Assembly (NCBI RefSeq): GCF_001940455.1
Contig: NZ_MKQR01000005.1
Location: forward strand, 132,319 to 196,318
Direction of reading: 5' to 3'
From: Actinokineospora bangkokensis
Lineage (GTDB): Bacteria; Actinomycetota; Actinomycetes; Mycobacteriales; Pseudonocardiaceae
Length of the DNA stretch: 64,000 nt
Below, one piece after another: positions 1-10,876 of the stretch. The notes beneath the pieces are model-generated. The model was not told where the DNA came from. It saw nothing but the letters and a program-made list of their open reading frames with translations, and ran no database searches. The first letter of the stretch is position 1. Each line of letters starts with the position of its first letter. The translations under genes were made by a program, and so were the position numbers.

Positions 1-72
1 ACCAAACGACCGGGCTCTTCCCCCCGAAGCCGAAGGCGAGGCGATCACACCACACCCCCACCCCAAAAACAA

Positions 73-90
73 TCAAGCGTGCATGCTTGA
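73..90. promoter_or_regulatory. Palindromic operator candidate in front of the acyl-CoA operon
   Basis: The 18-bp element TCAAGCGTGCATGCTTGA is an inverted repeat with one mismatched pair near the centre. It lies about 30 bp before the first gene of a catabolic operon whose last gene is a TetR regulator. Size and symmetry fit a TetR-family operator, so autoregulation by the protein at 8628-9236 is the simplest inference. No clear -35/-10 pair was found beside it, and no second copy was noticed in the window. Confidence 0.45.
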
Positions 91-121
91 AAACTGTCCG
101 CCGCCGTGCCACGGTGAGCAC

Positions 122-910
122 GTGGTGGAACTGAGCAGCGTGCTCGCGGACCTGCGGGCCGAGGGTGACGAGCTGGAGTCCTGGGTCGTCGGGCTCCCCC
201 CGGACCGGTGGCGCGCGGCCACGCCCGCCGAGGGGTGGACCGTGGCGCACCAGGTCGCGCACCTGGCCTGGACCGATGAGCGGGCGCTGCTGGCCACGAC
301 CGACCCCGAGGGCTTCCAGGAGGAGATCCGGACGCTGGCCGCGCGGTCGCCGGACCCGCAGCGGTTCGTCGACCAGGGGGCGCAGGACGGGGCCGCGCTG
401 GCGCCCGACCAGCTGCTCCAGCGGTGGCGCGACCTGCGGACGAGCCTGCACGACGCGCTCGCGGCGACGCCCGCGGACGCGCGGTTGGCGTGGTACGGGC
501 CGCCGATGAGCCCGATGTCGATGGCAACCGCGCGGCTCATGGAGACGTGGGCGCACAGCCTCGACGTGGCGGACGGGTTGGGTGTCGAGAAGCCGGTGAC
601 CGGGCGGATCCGGCACGTGGCGCACCTCGGGGTGCGCACCCGCGACTTCGCCTACCTCCTGCGCGGGCTGCCCGTGCCGCAGGAGCCGTTCCGGGTCGAG
701 CTGGCGGCGCCGGGTGGGGGCACGTGGGCGTGGGGGCCGGAGGACGCCGGGAGCCGGGTGAGCGGGCCCGCGCTGGACTTCTGCCTGCTCGTCACCCAGC
801 GCGTGCACCGGGCGGACACCGCGCTGGTCGCGACAGGTGAGGCCGAGCAGTGGCTGGGCATCGCGCAGGCCTTCGCCGGCCCCCCCGGGAAGGGCAGGCC
901 CCAGCGGTGA
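122..910 (+). CDS. TIGR03084-type DinB-like metal-binding protein
   Basis: About 262 residues. The N-terminal part resembles the mycothiol-dependent maleylpyruvate isomerase / DinB fold: WRAATPAEGWTVAHQVAHL holds the typical W...P..GW.V..H..HL pattern with candidate metal-binding histidines. This family is commonly found with acyl-CoA catabolic genes in actinobacteria, but its reaction is not established. An ATG at 83 would fall inside the operator palindrome. I prefer GTG at 122 (or 125), which follows a GGTGAG ribosome site at 113-118. It is the first gene of the operon, and its stop overlaps the next start as GTGA. Confidence 0.75.
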   Translation: MVELSSVLADLRAEGDELESWVVGLPPDRWRAATPAEGWTVAHQVAHLAWTDERALLATTDPEGFQEEIRTLAARSPDPQRFVDQGAQDGAALAPDQLLQRWRDLRTSLHDALAATPADARLAWYGPPMSPMSMATARLMETWAHSLDVADGLGVEKPVTGRIRHVAHLGVRTRDFAYLLRGLPVPQEPFRVELAAPGGGTWAWGPEDAGSRVSGPALDFCLLVTQRVHRADTALVATGEAEQWLGIAQAFAGPPGKGRPQR

Positions 911-2577
911 TCCGCATCGGCAACGCCTCCGGCTTCTACGGCGACCGGCTCTCCGCCGTCCACGAGATGCTGACCGGCGGTGACCTCGACGTCCTCACCG
1001 GCGACTACCTGGCCGAGCTGACCATGCTCATCCTGGGCCGCCAGCGGCTCAAGGACCCCGCGGGCGGGTACGCGCGCACCTTCCTCAAGCAGTTGGAGCA
1101 GTCGCTCGGCACCGCCGTCGAGCGCGGGGTCAAGATCGTCGCCAACGCGGGCGGGTTGAACCCCGCGGGCCTCGCCCAGGCGATCCGCGAGCTGGCCGCC
1201 ACCCTCGGCCTGGACGTCACCGTCGCCCACGTCGAGGGCGACGACCTGCTGCCCAGGGCCGCCGAGCTGGGCCTGGACGGCGCGCTCACCGCCAACGCCT
1301 ACCTGGGTGCGTGGGGCATCGCGGAGTGCCTGGGGGCGGGTGCGGACGTCGTCGTCACCGGCCGCGTCACCGACGCCTCGCTGGTCGTCGGCCCCGCCGC
1401 CGCCCACCACGGCTGGGCGGCCACCGACTACGACCAGCTCGCCGGCGCCACCGTGGCCGGGCACGTGATCGAGTGCGGCGCGCAGGCCACCGGCGGCAAC
1501 TTCGCCTTCTTCACCGAGGTCGCCGACCTCGGCCGCGCCGGGTTCCCCATCGCGGAGATCGCTGCCGACGGCTCGTCGGTGATCACCAAGCACGCGGGCA
1601 CTGGGGGCGCGGTCACCGTCGAGACCGTCACCGCGCAGCTGCTCTACGAGATCCAGGGCCCCGACTACCTCGGCCCGGACGTCACCACCCTGTTCGACAG
1701 CATCACTCTCGCCCAGGACGGCGCCGACCGCGTGCGGATCAGCGGGGTGCGCGGCGGCCCACCGCCCGAGACGGTGAAGGTCTGCGTCAACACCCTCGAC
1801 GGCTTCCGCAACAGCGCGACGTTCGTGCTGTGCGGGCTCGATGTCGATGCGAAGGCCGAGCTTGCCCGCGCGCAACTGGAGCAGGCAGTCGGCGCAGAGG
1901 GCCTGCACTGGACCCTCGCGCGCACTGACCACGCCGACGCGGACACCGAAGAGACCGCAAGCGCTTTCCTGCACGCAACCATCCGCACCCCCGACCCCAA
2001 GCGCGCCAAGGCGTTCTCCCGGGCCACGGTAGAACTAGCACTTGCCAGCTACCCCGGCTTCACCCTGACAGCGCCCCCCGCTGACGGGACACCGGTAGGC
2101 GTCTACCGCGCCGAGTACGTAGACCGCACACAGGTAGAAGCGGTGGCCGTTATCGGTGACGAGCGCAAGAGCATCCCCTGGGGCGACGCGGCGCACTACG
2201 AACCACGGTCAATCGACTACCCCGCTTCCATGACTGACTACGGCCCCACCCGCGCGGTACCGCTCGGCCGCGTCGTCGGCGCGCGTTCCGGCGACAAGGG
2301 CGGTGACGCGAACCTGGGGCTGTGGGTGCGCAAGCCGGAAGCCTTCGCGTGGCTGATGGGGGAGCTGACCGTCGAGCGGTTGCGCGAACTGCTCCCCGAG
2401 ACCGCGGGACTGGCCGTCGAGCGCCACCCGTTCCCCAACCTCAACGCCGTCAACTTCGTCGTCCACGGCCTGCTCGGGCAGGGAGTGGCGGCGTCGACGC
2501 GGTTCGACCCGCAGGCCAAGGCGCTCGGTGAGTGGCTGCGCTCGCGCGTCGTGGACGTCCCGGAGGCCTTCCTGTGA
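907..2577 (+). CDS. AtuA-like acyclic terpene utilisation family protein
   Basis: 556 residues from the GTG that overlaps the previous stop. The first ~440 residues match the AtuA/DUF1446 family (glycine-rich start IRIGNASGFYGDR, then VKIVANAGGLNP). The last ~100 residues, from GARSGDKGGDANLGLWVR onward, match the small AtuA-associated ferredoxin-fold domain, so both parts are fused as in many actinobacteria. AtuA is needed for citronellol/geraniol catabolism in Pseudomonas, but its exact reaction is unknown. Co-occurrence with an acyl-CoA carboxylase and dehydrogenases supports a role in degrading branched or isoprenoid acyl-CoAs. It overlaps the next gene by GTGA. Confidence 0.85.
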   Translation: MIRIGNASGFYGDRLSAVHEMLTGGDLDVLTGDYLAELTMLILGRQRLKDPAGGYARTFLKQLEQSLGTAVERGVKIVANAGGLNPAGLAQAIRELAATLGLDVTVAHVEGDDLLPRAAELGLDGALTANAYLGAWGIAECLGAGADVVVTGRVTDASLVVGPAAAHHGWAATDYDQLAGATVAGHVIECGAQATGGNFAFFTEVADLGRAGFPIAEIAADGSSVITKHAGTGGAVTVETVTAQLLYEIQGPDYLGPDVTTLFDSITLAQDGADRVRISGVRGGPPPETVKVCVNTLDGFRNSATFVLCGLDVDAKAELARAQLEQAVGAEGLHWTLARTDHADADTEETASAFLHATIRTPDPKRAKAFSRATVELALASYPGFTLTAPPADGTPVGVYRAEYVDRTQVEAVAVIGDERKSIPWGDAAHYEPRSIDYPASMTDYGPTRAVPLGRVVGARSGDKGGDANLGLWVRKPEAFAWLMGELTVERLRELLPETAGLAVERHPFPNLNAVNFVVHGLLGQGVAASTRFDPQAKALGEWLRSRVVDVPEAFL

Positions 2578-3755
2578 CACCCCTCGACCCTGTGACACCG
2601 CTTGAGTACGTGGACCCGTTCGCGACCGCGGAGCGCAAAGCCCTGCGCCAGACCGTCCGCCGCTTCACCGAGACCGAGGTGGTGCCCCACCTCGACGACT
2701 GGGAGCGCGCGGGCGAGCTGCCCAGGAGCCTGCACAAGTCCGCCGCAGCGCTGGGGTTGCTCGGCGTGGGCTTCCCCGAGGCCGTCGGCGGCGAGGGCGG
2801 GTCCCTGATCGATGCGATGGTCGTCGTCGAGGAACTGCACTACGCGGGTGCGTCCGGCGGGCTCATCGCTTCCCTGCTCACGTGCGGGATCGCGGTGCCG
2901 CACCTCGCCGCTGCCGCCGACCCCGACCAGGTCGAGCGCTGGGTGCGGCCCACGCTGGCGGGCGACAAGATCGGGTCGCTGGCGATCACCGAGCCCGGTG
3001 GCGGCTCCGACGTCGCGGGCCTGCGCACCACCGCCGTGCGCGACGGCGACCATTTCATCCTCAACGGTGCCAAGACGTTCATCACATCGGGCGTCCGGGC
3101 CGACTTCGTCACCACAGCGGTGCGCACCGGCGGGCCGGGCGCCCACGGCGTGTCCCTCGTCGTAGTGGAGAAGGGCACGCCGGGGTTCACCGTGGGTCGC
3201 AGCCTGGAGAAGATGGGCTGGCACTGCTCGGATACCGCGGAGCTGGTCTACGAGAACTGTCGGGTGCCGGTGGCACACTTGGTGGGCGAGGAGAACACCG
3301 GGTTCGTCCAGATCGCCCAGAACTTCGTGGCCGAGCGCATCACCCTGGCGGTGCAGGCGTACGCGACCGCGCAGCGGGCGCTCGAGCTCACCCTGGCCTG
3401 GTGCCGCGACCGCGAGACCTTCGGCAGGCCGCTCATCTCCCGCCAGGCGGTGCAGAACACCCTGGCGGAGATGGCGCGGCGGATCGATGTCGCCCGCACG
3501 TACGTGCGCGACGTCGCGGTGCGGCACGAGGCGGGGCAGGAGGTCACCGCCCAGGTGTGCTTCGCCAAGAACACGGCCGTGGAGGTGGGGGAGTGGGTCG
3601 TCCGGGAGGCCGTGCAGCTGCACGGCGGGATGGGCTACATGCGCGAGTCCGAAGTGGAGCGGCACAGCCGCGACGTGCGGATCCTGGCCATCGGCGGCGG
3701 GACCGACGAGATCATGACGATGCTGGCCGCCCGCAGGCTGGGCTTCACGGCGTGA
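2574..3755 (+). CDS. Acyl-CoA dehydrogenase (first of two)
   Basis: 393 residues starting at the GTG that overlaps the preceding stop. FAD-dependent alpha,beta-dehydrogenation of an acyl-CoA. Visible family features are AITEPGGGSDVAGLRTTA (flavin/substrate region), LNGAKTFITSG, the C-terminal QLHGGMGYMRESEVERHSRD and IGGGTDEIM. The position occupied by the base in MCAD is not a glutamate, and a glutamate in the helix FVAERITLAV is in the place used by isovaleryl- and long-chain dehydrogenases. Together with the carboxylase genes this suggests a branched or isoprenoid (citronellyl-like) acyl-CoA. The substrate is inferred from context only. Confidence 0.9.
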   Translation: MTPLDPVTPLEYVDPFATAERKALRQTVRRFTETEVVPHLDDWERAGELPRSLHKSAAALGLLGVGFPEAVGGEGGSLIDAMVVVEELHYAGASGGLIASLLTCGIAVPHLAAAADPDQVERWVRPTLAGDKIGSLAITEPGGGSDVAGLRTTAVRDGDHFILNGAKTFITSGVRADFVTTAVRTGGPGAHGVSLVVVEKGTPGFTVGRSLEKMGWHCSDTAELVYENCRVPVAHLVGEENTGFVQIAQNFVAERITLAVQAYATAQRALELTLAWCRDRETFGRPLISRQAVQNTLAEMARRIDVARTYVRDVAVRHEAGQEVTAQVCFAKNTAVEVGEWVVREAVQLHGGMGYMRESEVERHSRDVRILAIGGGTDEIMTMLAARRLGFTA

Positions 3756-3768
3756 CGGAGGAGGTGCG

Positions 3769-5367
<1,599 letters not shown>

Positions 5368-5374
5368 GCCCCCG

Positions 5375-7354
5375 ATGATCACCTCCCTGCTCGTGGCCAA
5401 CCGCGGCGAGATCGCCCGCCGCGTCTTCCGCACCGCCCGCGACCTGGGCATCACCACCGTCGCCGTGCACTCCGACGCCGACGCGGGCGCCCCGCACGTG
5501 CGCGAGGCCGACGCCGCCGTCCGGCTGCCCGGCAACACCCCGGCCGAGACCTACCTGCGCGCCGACCTGCTCGTGCGGGCGGCGCTGGAGGCGGGCGCCG
5601 ACGCCGTGCACCCCGGCTACGGCTTCCTGTCGGAGAACGCGGGGTTCGCCCGCGCCGTCCTCGACGCCGGGCTCACCTGGGTCGGCCCGCCGGTCGAGGC
5701 GATCGAGCGGATGGGCTCGAAGATCGAGTCCAAGCGGCTCATGGCGGCCGCGGGCGTGCCCGTGCTCACCGCCGCCGAGGACACCGCCGAGCTGACCGAC
5801 GCCGACCTGCCGCTGCTGGTCAAGGCCTCCGCAGGCGGGGGCGGGCGGGGGATGCGGGTGGTGCGCCGCGTCGAGGACCTGCCCGCCGAGCTGGCGGCGG
5901 CCCGCTCGGAGGCCGCGTCGGCCTTCGGCGACCCGACCGTGTTCGTCGAGCCCTACCTGGAGACCGGGCACCACATCGAGGTGCAGGTCATGGCCGACCG
6001 GCACGGGGTGGTGTGGGCGGTGGGGGAGCGCGAGTGCTCCATCCAGCGCCGCCACCAGAAGGTCGTCGAGGAGGCGCCGTCCCCGCTGGTGGAGCGCACC
6101 GCGGGCATGCGGGAGCGGCTGTTCGACGCCGCCCGCAAGGCCGCAGGCGCCATCGGCTACGAGGGCGCGGGCACGGTGGAGTTCCTGGCCGACGACTCCG
6201 GCCGGTTCTACTTCCTGGAGATGAACACCCGCCTGCAGGTCGAGCACCCGGTCACCGAGTGCGTCACCGGCTTGGACCTGGTGGCCCTCCAGCTGTCGGT
6301 GGCCGAGGGCACCCCGCTGCCCGCCGAGCCGCCCGCCGCCACCGGGCACGCGATCGAGGTCCGCCTCTACGCCGAGGACCCGGCCCTGGACTGGCGGCCG
6401 CAGAGCGGCACCCTGCACCGGTTCGAGGTCCCCGGGGTCACCGCGGAGTTCGCCGTCACCGGCGAGCGCGGCCTGCGCCTGGACTCGGGCGTGGAGCCGG
6501 GGTCGGTGGTGGGCGTGCACTACGACCCGATGCTGGCCAAGGTGATCGCCTGGGCGCCGGAGCGCACCGCCGCCGCGCGGGCGCTGGCGGGCGCGCTGGC
6601 CAAGGCCCGGGTGCACGGCGTGCGCACCAACCGCGACCTGCTGGTGCGGGTGCTGCGGCACCCGGCGTTCCTCGCCGGGGACACCGACACCGCCTTCTTC
6701 GACAAGCACGGCCTCGACGCGCTGGCCGCGCCCCTGGCCGACGAGGACGCCGAGGCGCTGTCGGCGCTGGCGGCAGCGCTGGCCGACGCGGAGGCCAACC
6801 GGGCCGCCGCGCGGGTGCTCGGCCGCATCCCGGCGGGCTGGCGCAACGTCGTGTCCCAGCCGCAGGTCAAGTCCTACACCGGCGCCGCGGAGCACGAGGT
6901 CCGCTACCGGGTCGACCGCGGCGGGCTGGTGGCCGACGGCGTCGAGGGCGTCCGGCTGGTCTCGGCCGCCCCGGACGCGGTCGAGCTGGAGGTGGCGGGC
7001 GTGCGCCGCCGGTTCGAGGTGGCCACCGCGGGCACGGGCGCGTGGGTCGACTCCGCGCTCGGCCCGGTCGCGCTGACCGCCGTCGACCGGTTCCCCGACC
7101 CGGCCGACCAGGTGGCCGCGGGGTCGCTGCTGGCCCCGATGCCCGGCACGGTGGTGCGGGTCGCGGTGGCCGCGGGCGAGGCCGTGGCGGCGGGCCAGCC
7201 GCTGCTGTGGCTGGAGGCGATGAAGATGGAGCACCGCATCGACGCGCCCACCGACGGCGTGGTGGCCGAGCTGCCGGTGGCGGCGGGCGACCAGGTCGAC
7301 GTGGGCCGGGTGCTGGCGGTCGTGACGAGCAGCGCAGATCAGGAGGGGTCATGA
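5375..7354 (+). CDS. Acyl-CoA carboxylase, biotin carboxylase + biotin carrier (alpha) subunit
   Basis: 659 residues. An N-terminal biotin carboxylase with ATP-grasp fold (SLLVANRGEIARRVFRTA; glycine-rich KASAGGGGRGMRVV; EMNTRLQVEHPVTE) is followed by a linker/BT region and a C-terminal carrier domain. The biotinylation motif EAMKM places the modified lysine at residue 617. It carboxylates its own biotin with ATP and bicarbonate, then hands CO2 to the beta subunit encoded just upstream. The stop overlaps the next start (ATGA), so dosage is probably coupled along the operon. Confidence 0.93.
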   Translation: MITSLLVANRGEIARRVFRTARDLGITTVAVHSDADAGAPHVREADAAVRLPGNTPAETYLRADLLVRAALEAGADAVHPGYGFLSENAGFARAVLDAGLTWVGPPVEAIERMGSKIESKRLMAAAGVPVLTAAEDTAELTDADLPLLVKASAGGGGRGMRVVRRVEDLPAELAAARSEAASAFGDPTVFVEPYLETGHHIEVQVMADRHGVVWAVGERECSIQRRHQKVVEEAPSPLVERTAGMRERLFDAARKAAGAIGYEGAGTVEFLADDSGRFYFLEMNTRLQVEHPVTECVTGLDLVALQLSVAEGTPLPAEPPAATGHAIEVRLYAEDPALDWRPQSGTLHRFEVPGVTAEFAVTGERGLRLDSGVEPGSVVGVHYDPMLAKVIAWAPERTAAARALAGALAKARVHGVRTNRDLLVRVLRHPAFLAGDTDTAFFDKHGLDALAAPLADEDAEALSALAAALADAEANRAAARVLGRIPAGWRNVVSQPQVKSYTGAAEHEVRYRVDRGGLVADGVEGVRLVSAAPDAVELEVAGVRRRFEVATAGTGAWVDSALGPVALTAVDRFPDPADQVAAGSLLAPMPGTVVRVAVAAGEAVAAGQPLLWLEAMKMEHRIDAPTDGVVAELPVAAGDQVDVGRVLAVVTSSADQEGS

Positions 7355-8508
7355 GCTTCACCGAGTCCGAGGAGCGCCAGGCACTGCGCCGCGCGGCCTT
7401 CGAGCTGGGCAGCAAGTACGGCCACGAGTACACGCTCAAGGCCGCCCGCAGCGGTGGGCACACCACCGAGCTGTGGGACGAGGCGGGCGCCCTGGGGTAC
7501 CTGGGCGTGAACGTCCCGGAGGAGTTCGGCGGCGGGGGCGGCGGCATCGGGGACCTGGCCGCGGTCTGCGAGGAACTGGGCGCGGCGGGCACCGGGCTGT
7601 TGCAGATGGTGGTGTCCCCGGCGATCTGCGCCACCATCATCAGCCGGTTCGGCACCGAGGAGCAGCGCAAGCGCTGGCTGCCCGGCTTCGCCGACGGGTC
7701 GCTGCGGATGGCCTTCGCGATCACCGAGCCGGACGCGGGCTCCAACTCCCACCGGCTCACCACCACCGCCCGCCGCGACGGCGACGGCTGGGTGCTCACC
7801 GGGCGCAAGGTCTACATCTCCTGCGTGGACGAGTCCTCGGCCATCCTGGTGGTCGGGCGCACCGAGGACGCCACGACGGGCAAGCTCAAGCCCGCCCTGT
7901 TCGTCGTCCCCACCGACGCCGATGGCCTGGAGTTCCACAAGATCGACATGGACGTCCTGGCCCCGGACAACCAGTTCCAGGTGTTCCTCGACGACGTCCA
8001 CCTGCCCGCCGACGCCCTCGTCGGCTCGGTGGACGCGGCGCTGATGCAGCTGTTCGCAGGCCTGAACCCCGAGCGCATCATGGCCGCCTCCTACGCGGTG
8101 GGCATGGGCCGCTTCGCCCTGGACAAGGCCGTGGAGTACGCCAAGTCGCGCACGGTGTGGAAGGCCCCCATCGGCGCCCACCAGGGGGTCGCGCACCCGC
8201 TGGCGCAGGCCAAGGTGGAGCTGGAACTGGCCAAGCTGATGACCCAGAAGGCCGCGGCCCTCTACGACTCCGGCAACGACATGGCCGCGGGCGAGGCGGC
8301 GAACATGGCCAAGTACGCCGCGGGCGAGGCCGTGGTGCGCGCGGTGGACGCGGCCGTGCAGACCCACGGCGGCAACGGCCTGGCCAGCGAGTACGGCCTG
8401 GGCGCCCTGGTGGCCGCCTCCCGGCTGTCGCGCATCGCCCCGGTCAGCCGCGAGATGATCCTCAACTTCATCGCCCAGTTCTCCCTGGGCCTGCCCAAGT
8501 CCTACTGA
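7351..8508 (+). CDS. Acyl-CoA dehydrogenase (second of two)
   Basis: 385 residues from the ATG that overlaps the carboxylase stop, with AGGAGGGG just before it. Family features include FAITEPDAGSNSHRLTT, VLTGRKVYISCVDESS and QTHGGNGLASEYGLGALV near the C terminus. It differs clearly in sequence from the first dehydrogenase of the operon, so it probably acts on another chain length or on a later intermediate. A glutamate in GLNPERIMAASYAVG is the likely base, by analogy with isovaleryl-type enzymes. Substrate unknown. Confidence 0.9.
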   Translation: MSFTESEERQALRRAAFELGSKYGHEYTLKAARSGGHTTELWDEAGALGYLGVNVPEEFGGGGGGIGDLAAVCEELGAAGTGLLQMVVSPAICATIISRFGTEEQRKRWLPGFADGSLRMAFAITEPDAGSNSHRLTTTARRDGDGWVLTGRKVYISCVDESSAILVVGRTEDATTGKLKPALFVVPTDADGLEFHKIDMDVLAPDNQFQVFLDDVHLPADALVGSVDAALMQLFAGLNPERIMAASYAVGMGRFALDKAVEYAKSRTVWKAPIGAHQGVAHPLAQAKVELELAKLMTQKAAALYDSGNDMAAGEAANMAKYAAGEAVVRAVDAAVQTHGGNGLASEYGLGALVAASRLSRIAPVSREMILNFIAQFSLGLPKSY

Positions 8509-8627
8509 GCCGCGCCCACCACCCGGCACTGCCCCCGACCCACCCACCCACCAGGAGGACGGCGACCACCGCGCAGGACAATGGCGCCGTCGGCCGTCCA
8601 CCCCCGACGCAGCGCCGAGGAGCACCC

Positions 8628-9236
8628 GTGGTCGAGGCAGTCCGCGAACCCCGCCAGGACCGCAGCCGGGCAACCCGCCGCAGGCTCCTGGAGGCGGCCG
8701 TGGACTGCCTCGCCGAGGTCGGCTGGACCGGCAGCACCGTCCTCGTCGTCGCCGAGCGCGCGGGCGTCTCCCGGGGCGCCGCCCAGCACCACTTCCCCAC
8801 CCGCGAGGACCTCTTCACCGCCGCCATCGACTACGTCACCGAGGAGCGCCTCGCCCACCTGCGCGCCAACCTCCCCAACCTCCCCCCGGGCCCCGACCGC
8901 ACCGCCGCCGTCGTCACCACCCTCGGCGAGGCCTTCACCGGCAAGATGTTCAACGCCGCCCTCCACCTCTGGGTCGCCGCCGCCTCCGACCCCCACCTCC
9001 GCTCCCTCGTCCTCCCCCTGGAGGCGAAGGTCGGCCGGGAGACCCACCGCCTCACCCTCGCCGCCCTCGGCGTCGACGAGAAGACCCACCCCGGTACGCG
9101 GGAAGCCGTCCAAGCCACCCTCGACATGGCCCGCGGCTTGGGCCTGGCCAACCTCCTCACCGACGACACCCCGCGCCGCCGCAAGGTCCTGTCCCAGTGG
9201 ACCACCATGCTCACCGCCGCCCTCACCACCCCCTGA
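8628..9236 (+). CDS. TetR-family regulator, likely repressor of the acyl-CoA operon
   Basis: 202 residues from GTG 8628, preceded by CGAGGAGCA. The N-terminal helix-turn-helix spans roughly residues 10-56 (RRRLLEAAVDCLAEVGWTGS, then VAERAGVSRGAAQHHFPTRE). The rest is an alpha-helical ligand domain. It is the last gene on the strand of the catabolic operon, 119 bp after the second dehydrogenase, so it may be co-transcribed or have its own weak promoter. By context it should sense an acyl-CoA and bind the palindrome at 73-90; this is inference. Confidence 0.85.
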   Translation: MVEAVREPRQDRSRATRRRLLEAAVDCLAEVGWTGSTVLVVAERAGVSRGAAQHHFPTREDLFTAAIDYVTEERLAHLRANLPNLPPGPDRTAAVVTTLGEAFTGKMFNAALHLWVAAASDPHLRSLVLPLEAKVGRETHRLTLAALGVDEKTHPGTREAVQATLDMARGLGLANLLTDDTPRRRKVLSQWTTMLTAALTTP

Positions 9237-9408
9237 GCGCCACCCTCCACACCGGACCCCCGCCCCCGCGCTGACCCACCCCCACAACCGAACCATCCGC
9301 GAGCAGCCAGCCCCACCAGACCGCTCCCCAAAGAACGGGCGCACAACCACCCACCCGGGCACGCCACCAAAATCCCGGTTCTTTAAAGGTCTGCGCAGCA
9401 GAACCCAG

Positions 9409-10773
9409 CTACAACCGCTCCAACGCGATCGGCAGGTCGTCCGCGGGCACCGGGATCGCCCGCGTGTCCCACACCAGCTCGTACCCGGCCGGGAACTCCC
9501 ACCGGAACGTCCGCAGGACCGCGTGCAGCAGCACCTTCACCTCGTGCATCCCGAAGTGCATCCCCAGGCACTTGTGCGCCCCGCCGCCGAAGGGCATCCA
9601 CGCGAACCGGTGCGCCTTGTCCTCCCGCCGCGCCTCGCTGAACCGCCGCGGGTCGAAGCGCTGCGGCTCGGTCCAGCACTCCTCCAGGTGGTGGCTGATC
9701 CCGGGGGTGACGAACACGAGGGTGCCCGCGGGCACGAAGTGGCCCTGCAGGTTGGTGTCGCGCACGGTGCGCCGGGGCAGGGTCGGCAGCGGCGCCACCA
9801 AACGCAGCGACTCCTTGACGACGAGGTCGAGCGAGGTCATCGCGGTCAGCGACGGCACGGTGGGCGGGTCGACCGACAGGCACTCGGCGCGGGCCTCGTC
9901 CTGCCAGTCGGGGTGGTGGCCGAGCTGGTGCAGCACGGAGGTGAGCGTGGTGGTCACCGAGTCGGTGGCGGCGATCATCATGAACACCATGTGGTTCACC
10001 ACGTCGTCGTCGGTGAACATGTGGCCCTCGTCGGTGCGGGCCTGGCACAGCGCGGTGAACAGGTCGGTGCCCGTCGAGCGGCGGCGCTCGGCGACGCGGG
10101 CCCGGAAGAAGCCCTCCAGCACCCGCCGCCCGCGCACGCCCGCGGCCCAGCGGGTGCCGGGGACGGCGCGGCGCAGCACCGCCATGCCGGCCTGGGAGGT
10201 GGCCAGGAACGCCTTCTGCAGCGACGCCGACTCCTCCGCCGGGGCGTCCATGAACACCTCGGTGGCCAGTTGCAGGGTCAGCGCGTGCAGCTGCGGGTAC
10301 ACCGCGCCGGGGGTCCAGGTGGGCACGACGCGCTTGGCCAGGGCGTCGACGCGCTCCAGGTAGCCGTCGATGCGGGTGGCGGTGAACGCCTCCTGCATGA
10401 GGCGGCGGTGGTGCAGGTGCTCGTCGCCGTCGAGCAGCATCAGGCCGCGGTTGACGAACGGGCCGACGAACAGCTCCCACCCCGCCTGCGAGTAGGCCTT
10501 GTCCCGGTTGACCAGGACCTCCTGGGCGGCGTCCGGGCCCGCGGCGGAGACGATGCGGGTGCCGAAGGCGCGCACCCAGGACACCGGGCCCAGCTCGCGG
10601 TAGCGGCGCAGGGCGAAGTGCGGTTCGCGGAACAGCGACAGCGAGTGGCCGAGCAGCGGGGCGCCCGCGTCCCCGGGCACCGGCAGCAGGTCGCTGCCCG
10701 CCGGGGGCGCGGCCAAGTCGCTGACCGGCCACCTCCGGTCCGCCAGCCACTTGTCCAGCATCCCCGCCGCCAT
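9409..10773 (-). CDS. Cytochrome P450
   Basis: 454 residues, ATG preceded by GGGAGCGGGAAC. All P450 landmarks are present: an I-helix with AATDSVTTT in place of the usual (A/G)GxET, the K-helix KESLR (ExxR), a PERF-like region FDPRRFSEARR, and the heme loop FGGGAHKCLG with the thiolate cysteine. It is longer than typical soluble actinobacterial P450s (about 400). No ferredoxin or reductase gene is adjacent, so electrons must come from elsewhere. The substrate cannot be read from the sequence. The tail is convergent with the TetR gene; the 172 bp between them hold no clear terminator. Confidence 0.9.
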   Translation of the reverse strand: MAAGMLDKWLADRRWPVSDLAAPPAGSDLLPVPGDAGAPLLGHSLSLFREPHFALRRYRELGPVSWVRAFGTRIVSAAGPDAAQEVLVNRDKAYSQAGWELFVGPFVNRGLMLLDGDEHLHHRRLMQEAFTATRIDGYLERVDALAKRVVPTWTPGAVYPQLHALTLQLATEVFMDAPAEESASLQKAFLATSQAGMAVLRRAVPGTRWAAGVRGRRVLEGFFRARVAERRRSTGTDLFTALCQARTDEGHMFTDDDVVNHMVFMMIAATDSVTTTLTSVLHQLGHHPDWQDEARAECLSVDPPTVPSLTAMTSLDLVVKESLRLVAPLPTLPRRTVRDTNLQGHFVPAGTLVFVTPGISHHLEECWTEPQRFDPRRFSEARREDKAHRFAWMPFGGGAHKCLGMHFGMHEVKVLLHAVLRTFRWEFPAGYELVWDTRAIPVPADDLPIALERL

Positions 10774-10876
10774 GTTCCCGCTCCCGCCGCCGAGCCCGAC
10801 GACGCACCCTAGTCGCGCGGGGGCCCGCCGTGGGGCTCGACCCCGCAGAAGTGGTGTGATCCCAGGGGTCGGACCC

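Noticed and set aside
83-121. ATG at 83 as start of the first gene
   Set aside because: It lies inside the 18-bp palindrome and lacks a ribosome site; GTG 122/125 follows GGTGAG.
652-1974. 440-residue open frame on the minus strand
   Set aside because: Antisense to the DinB-like and AtuA genes, with composition typical of high-GC shadow frames and no recognisable domain. Similar long antisense frames run across most of the window.
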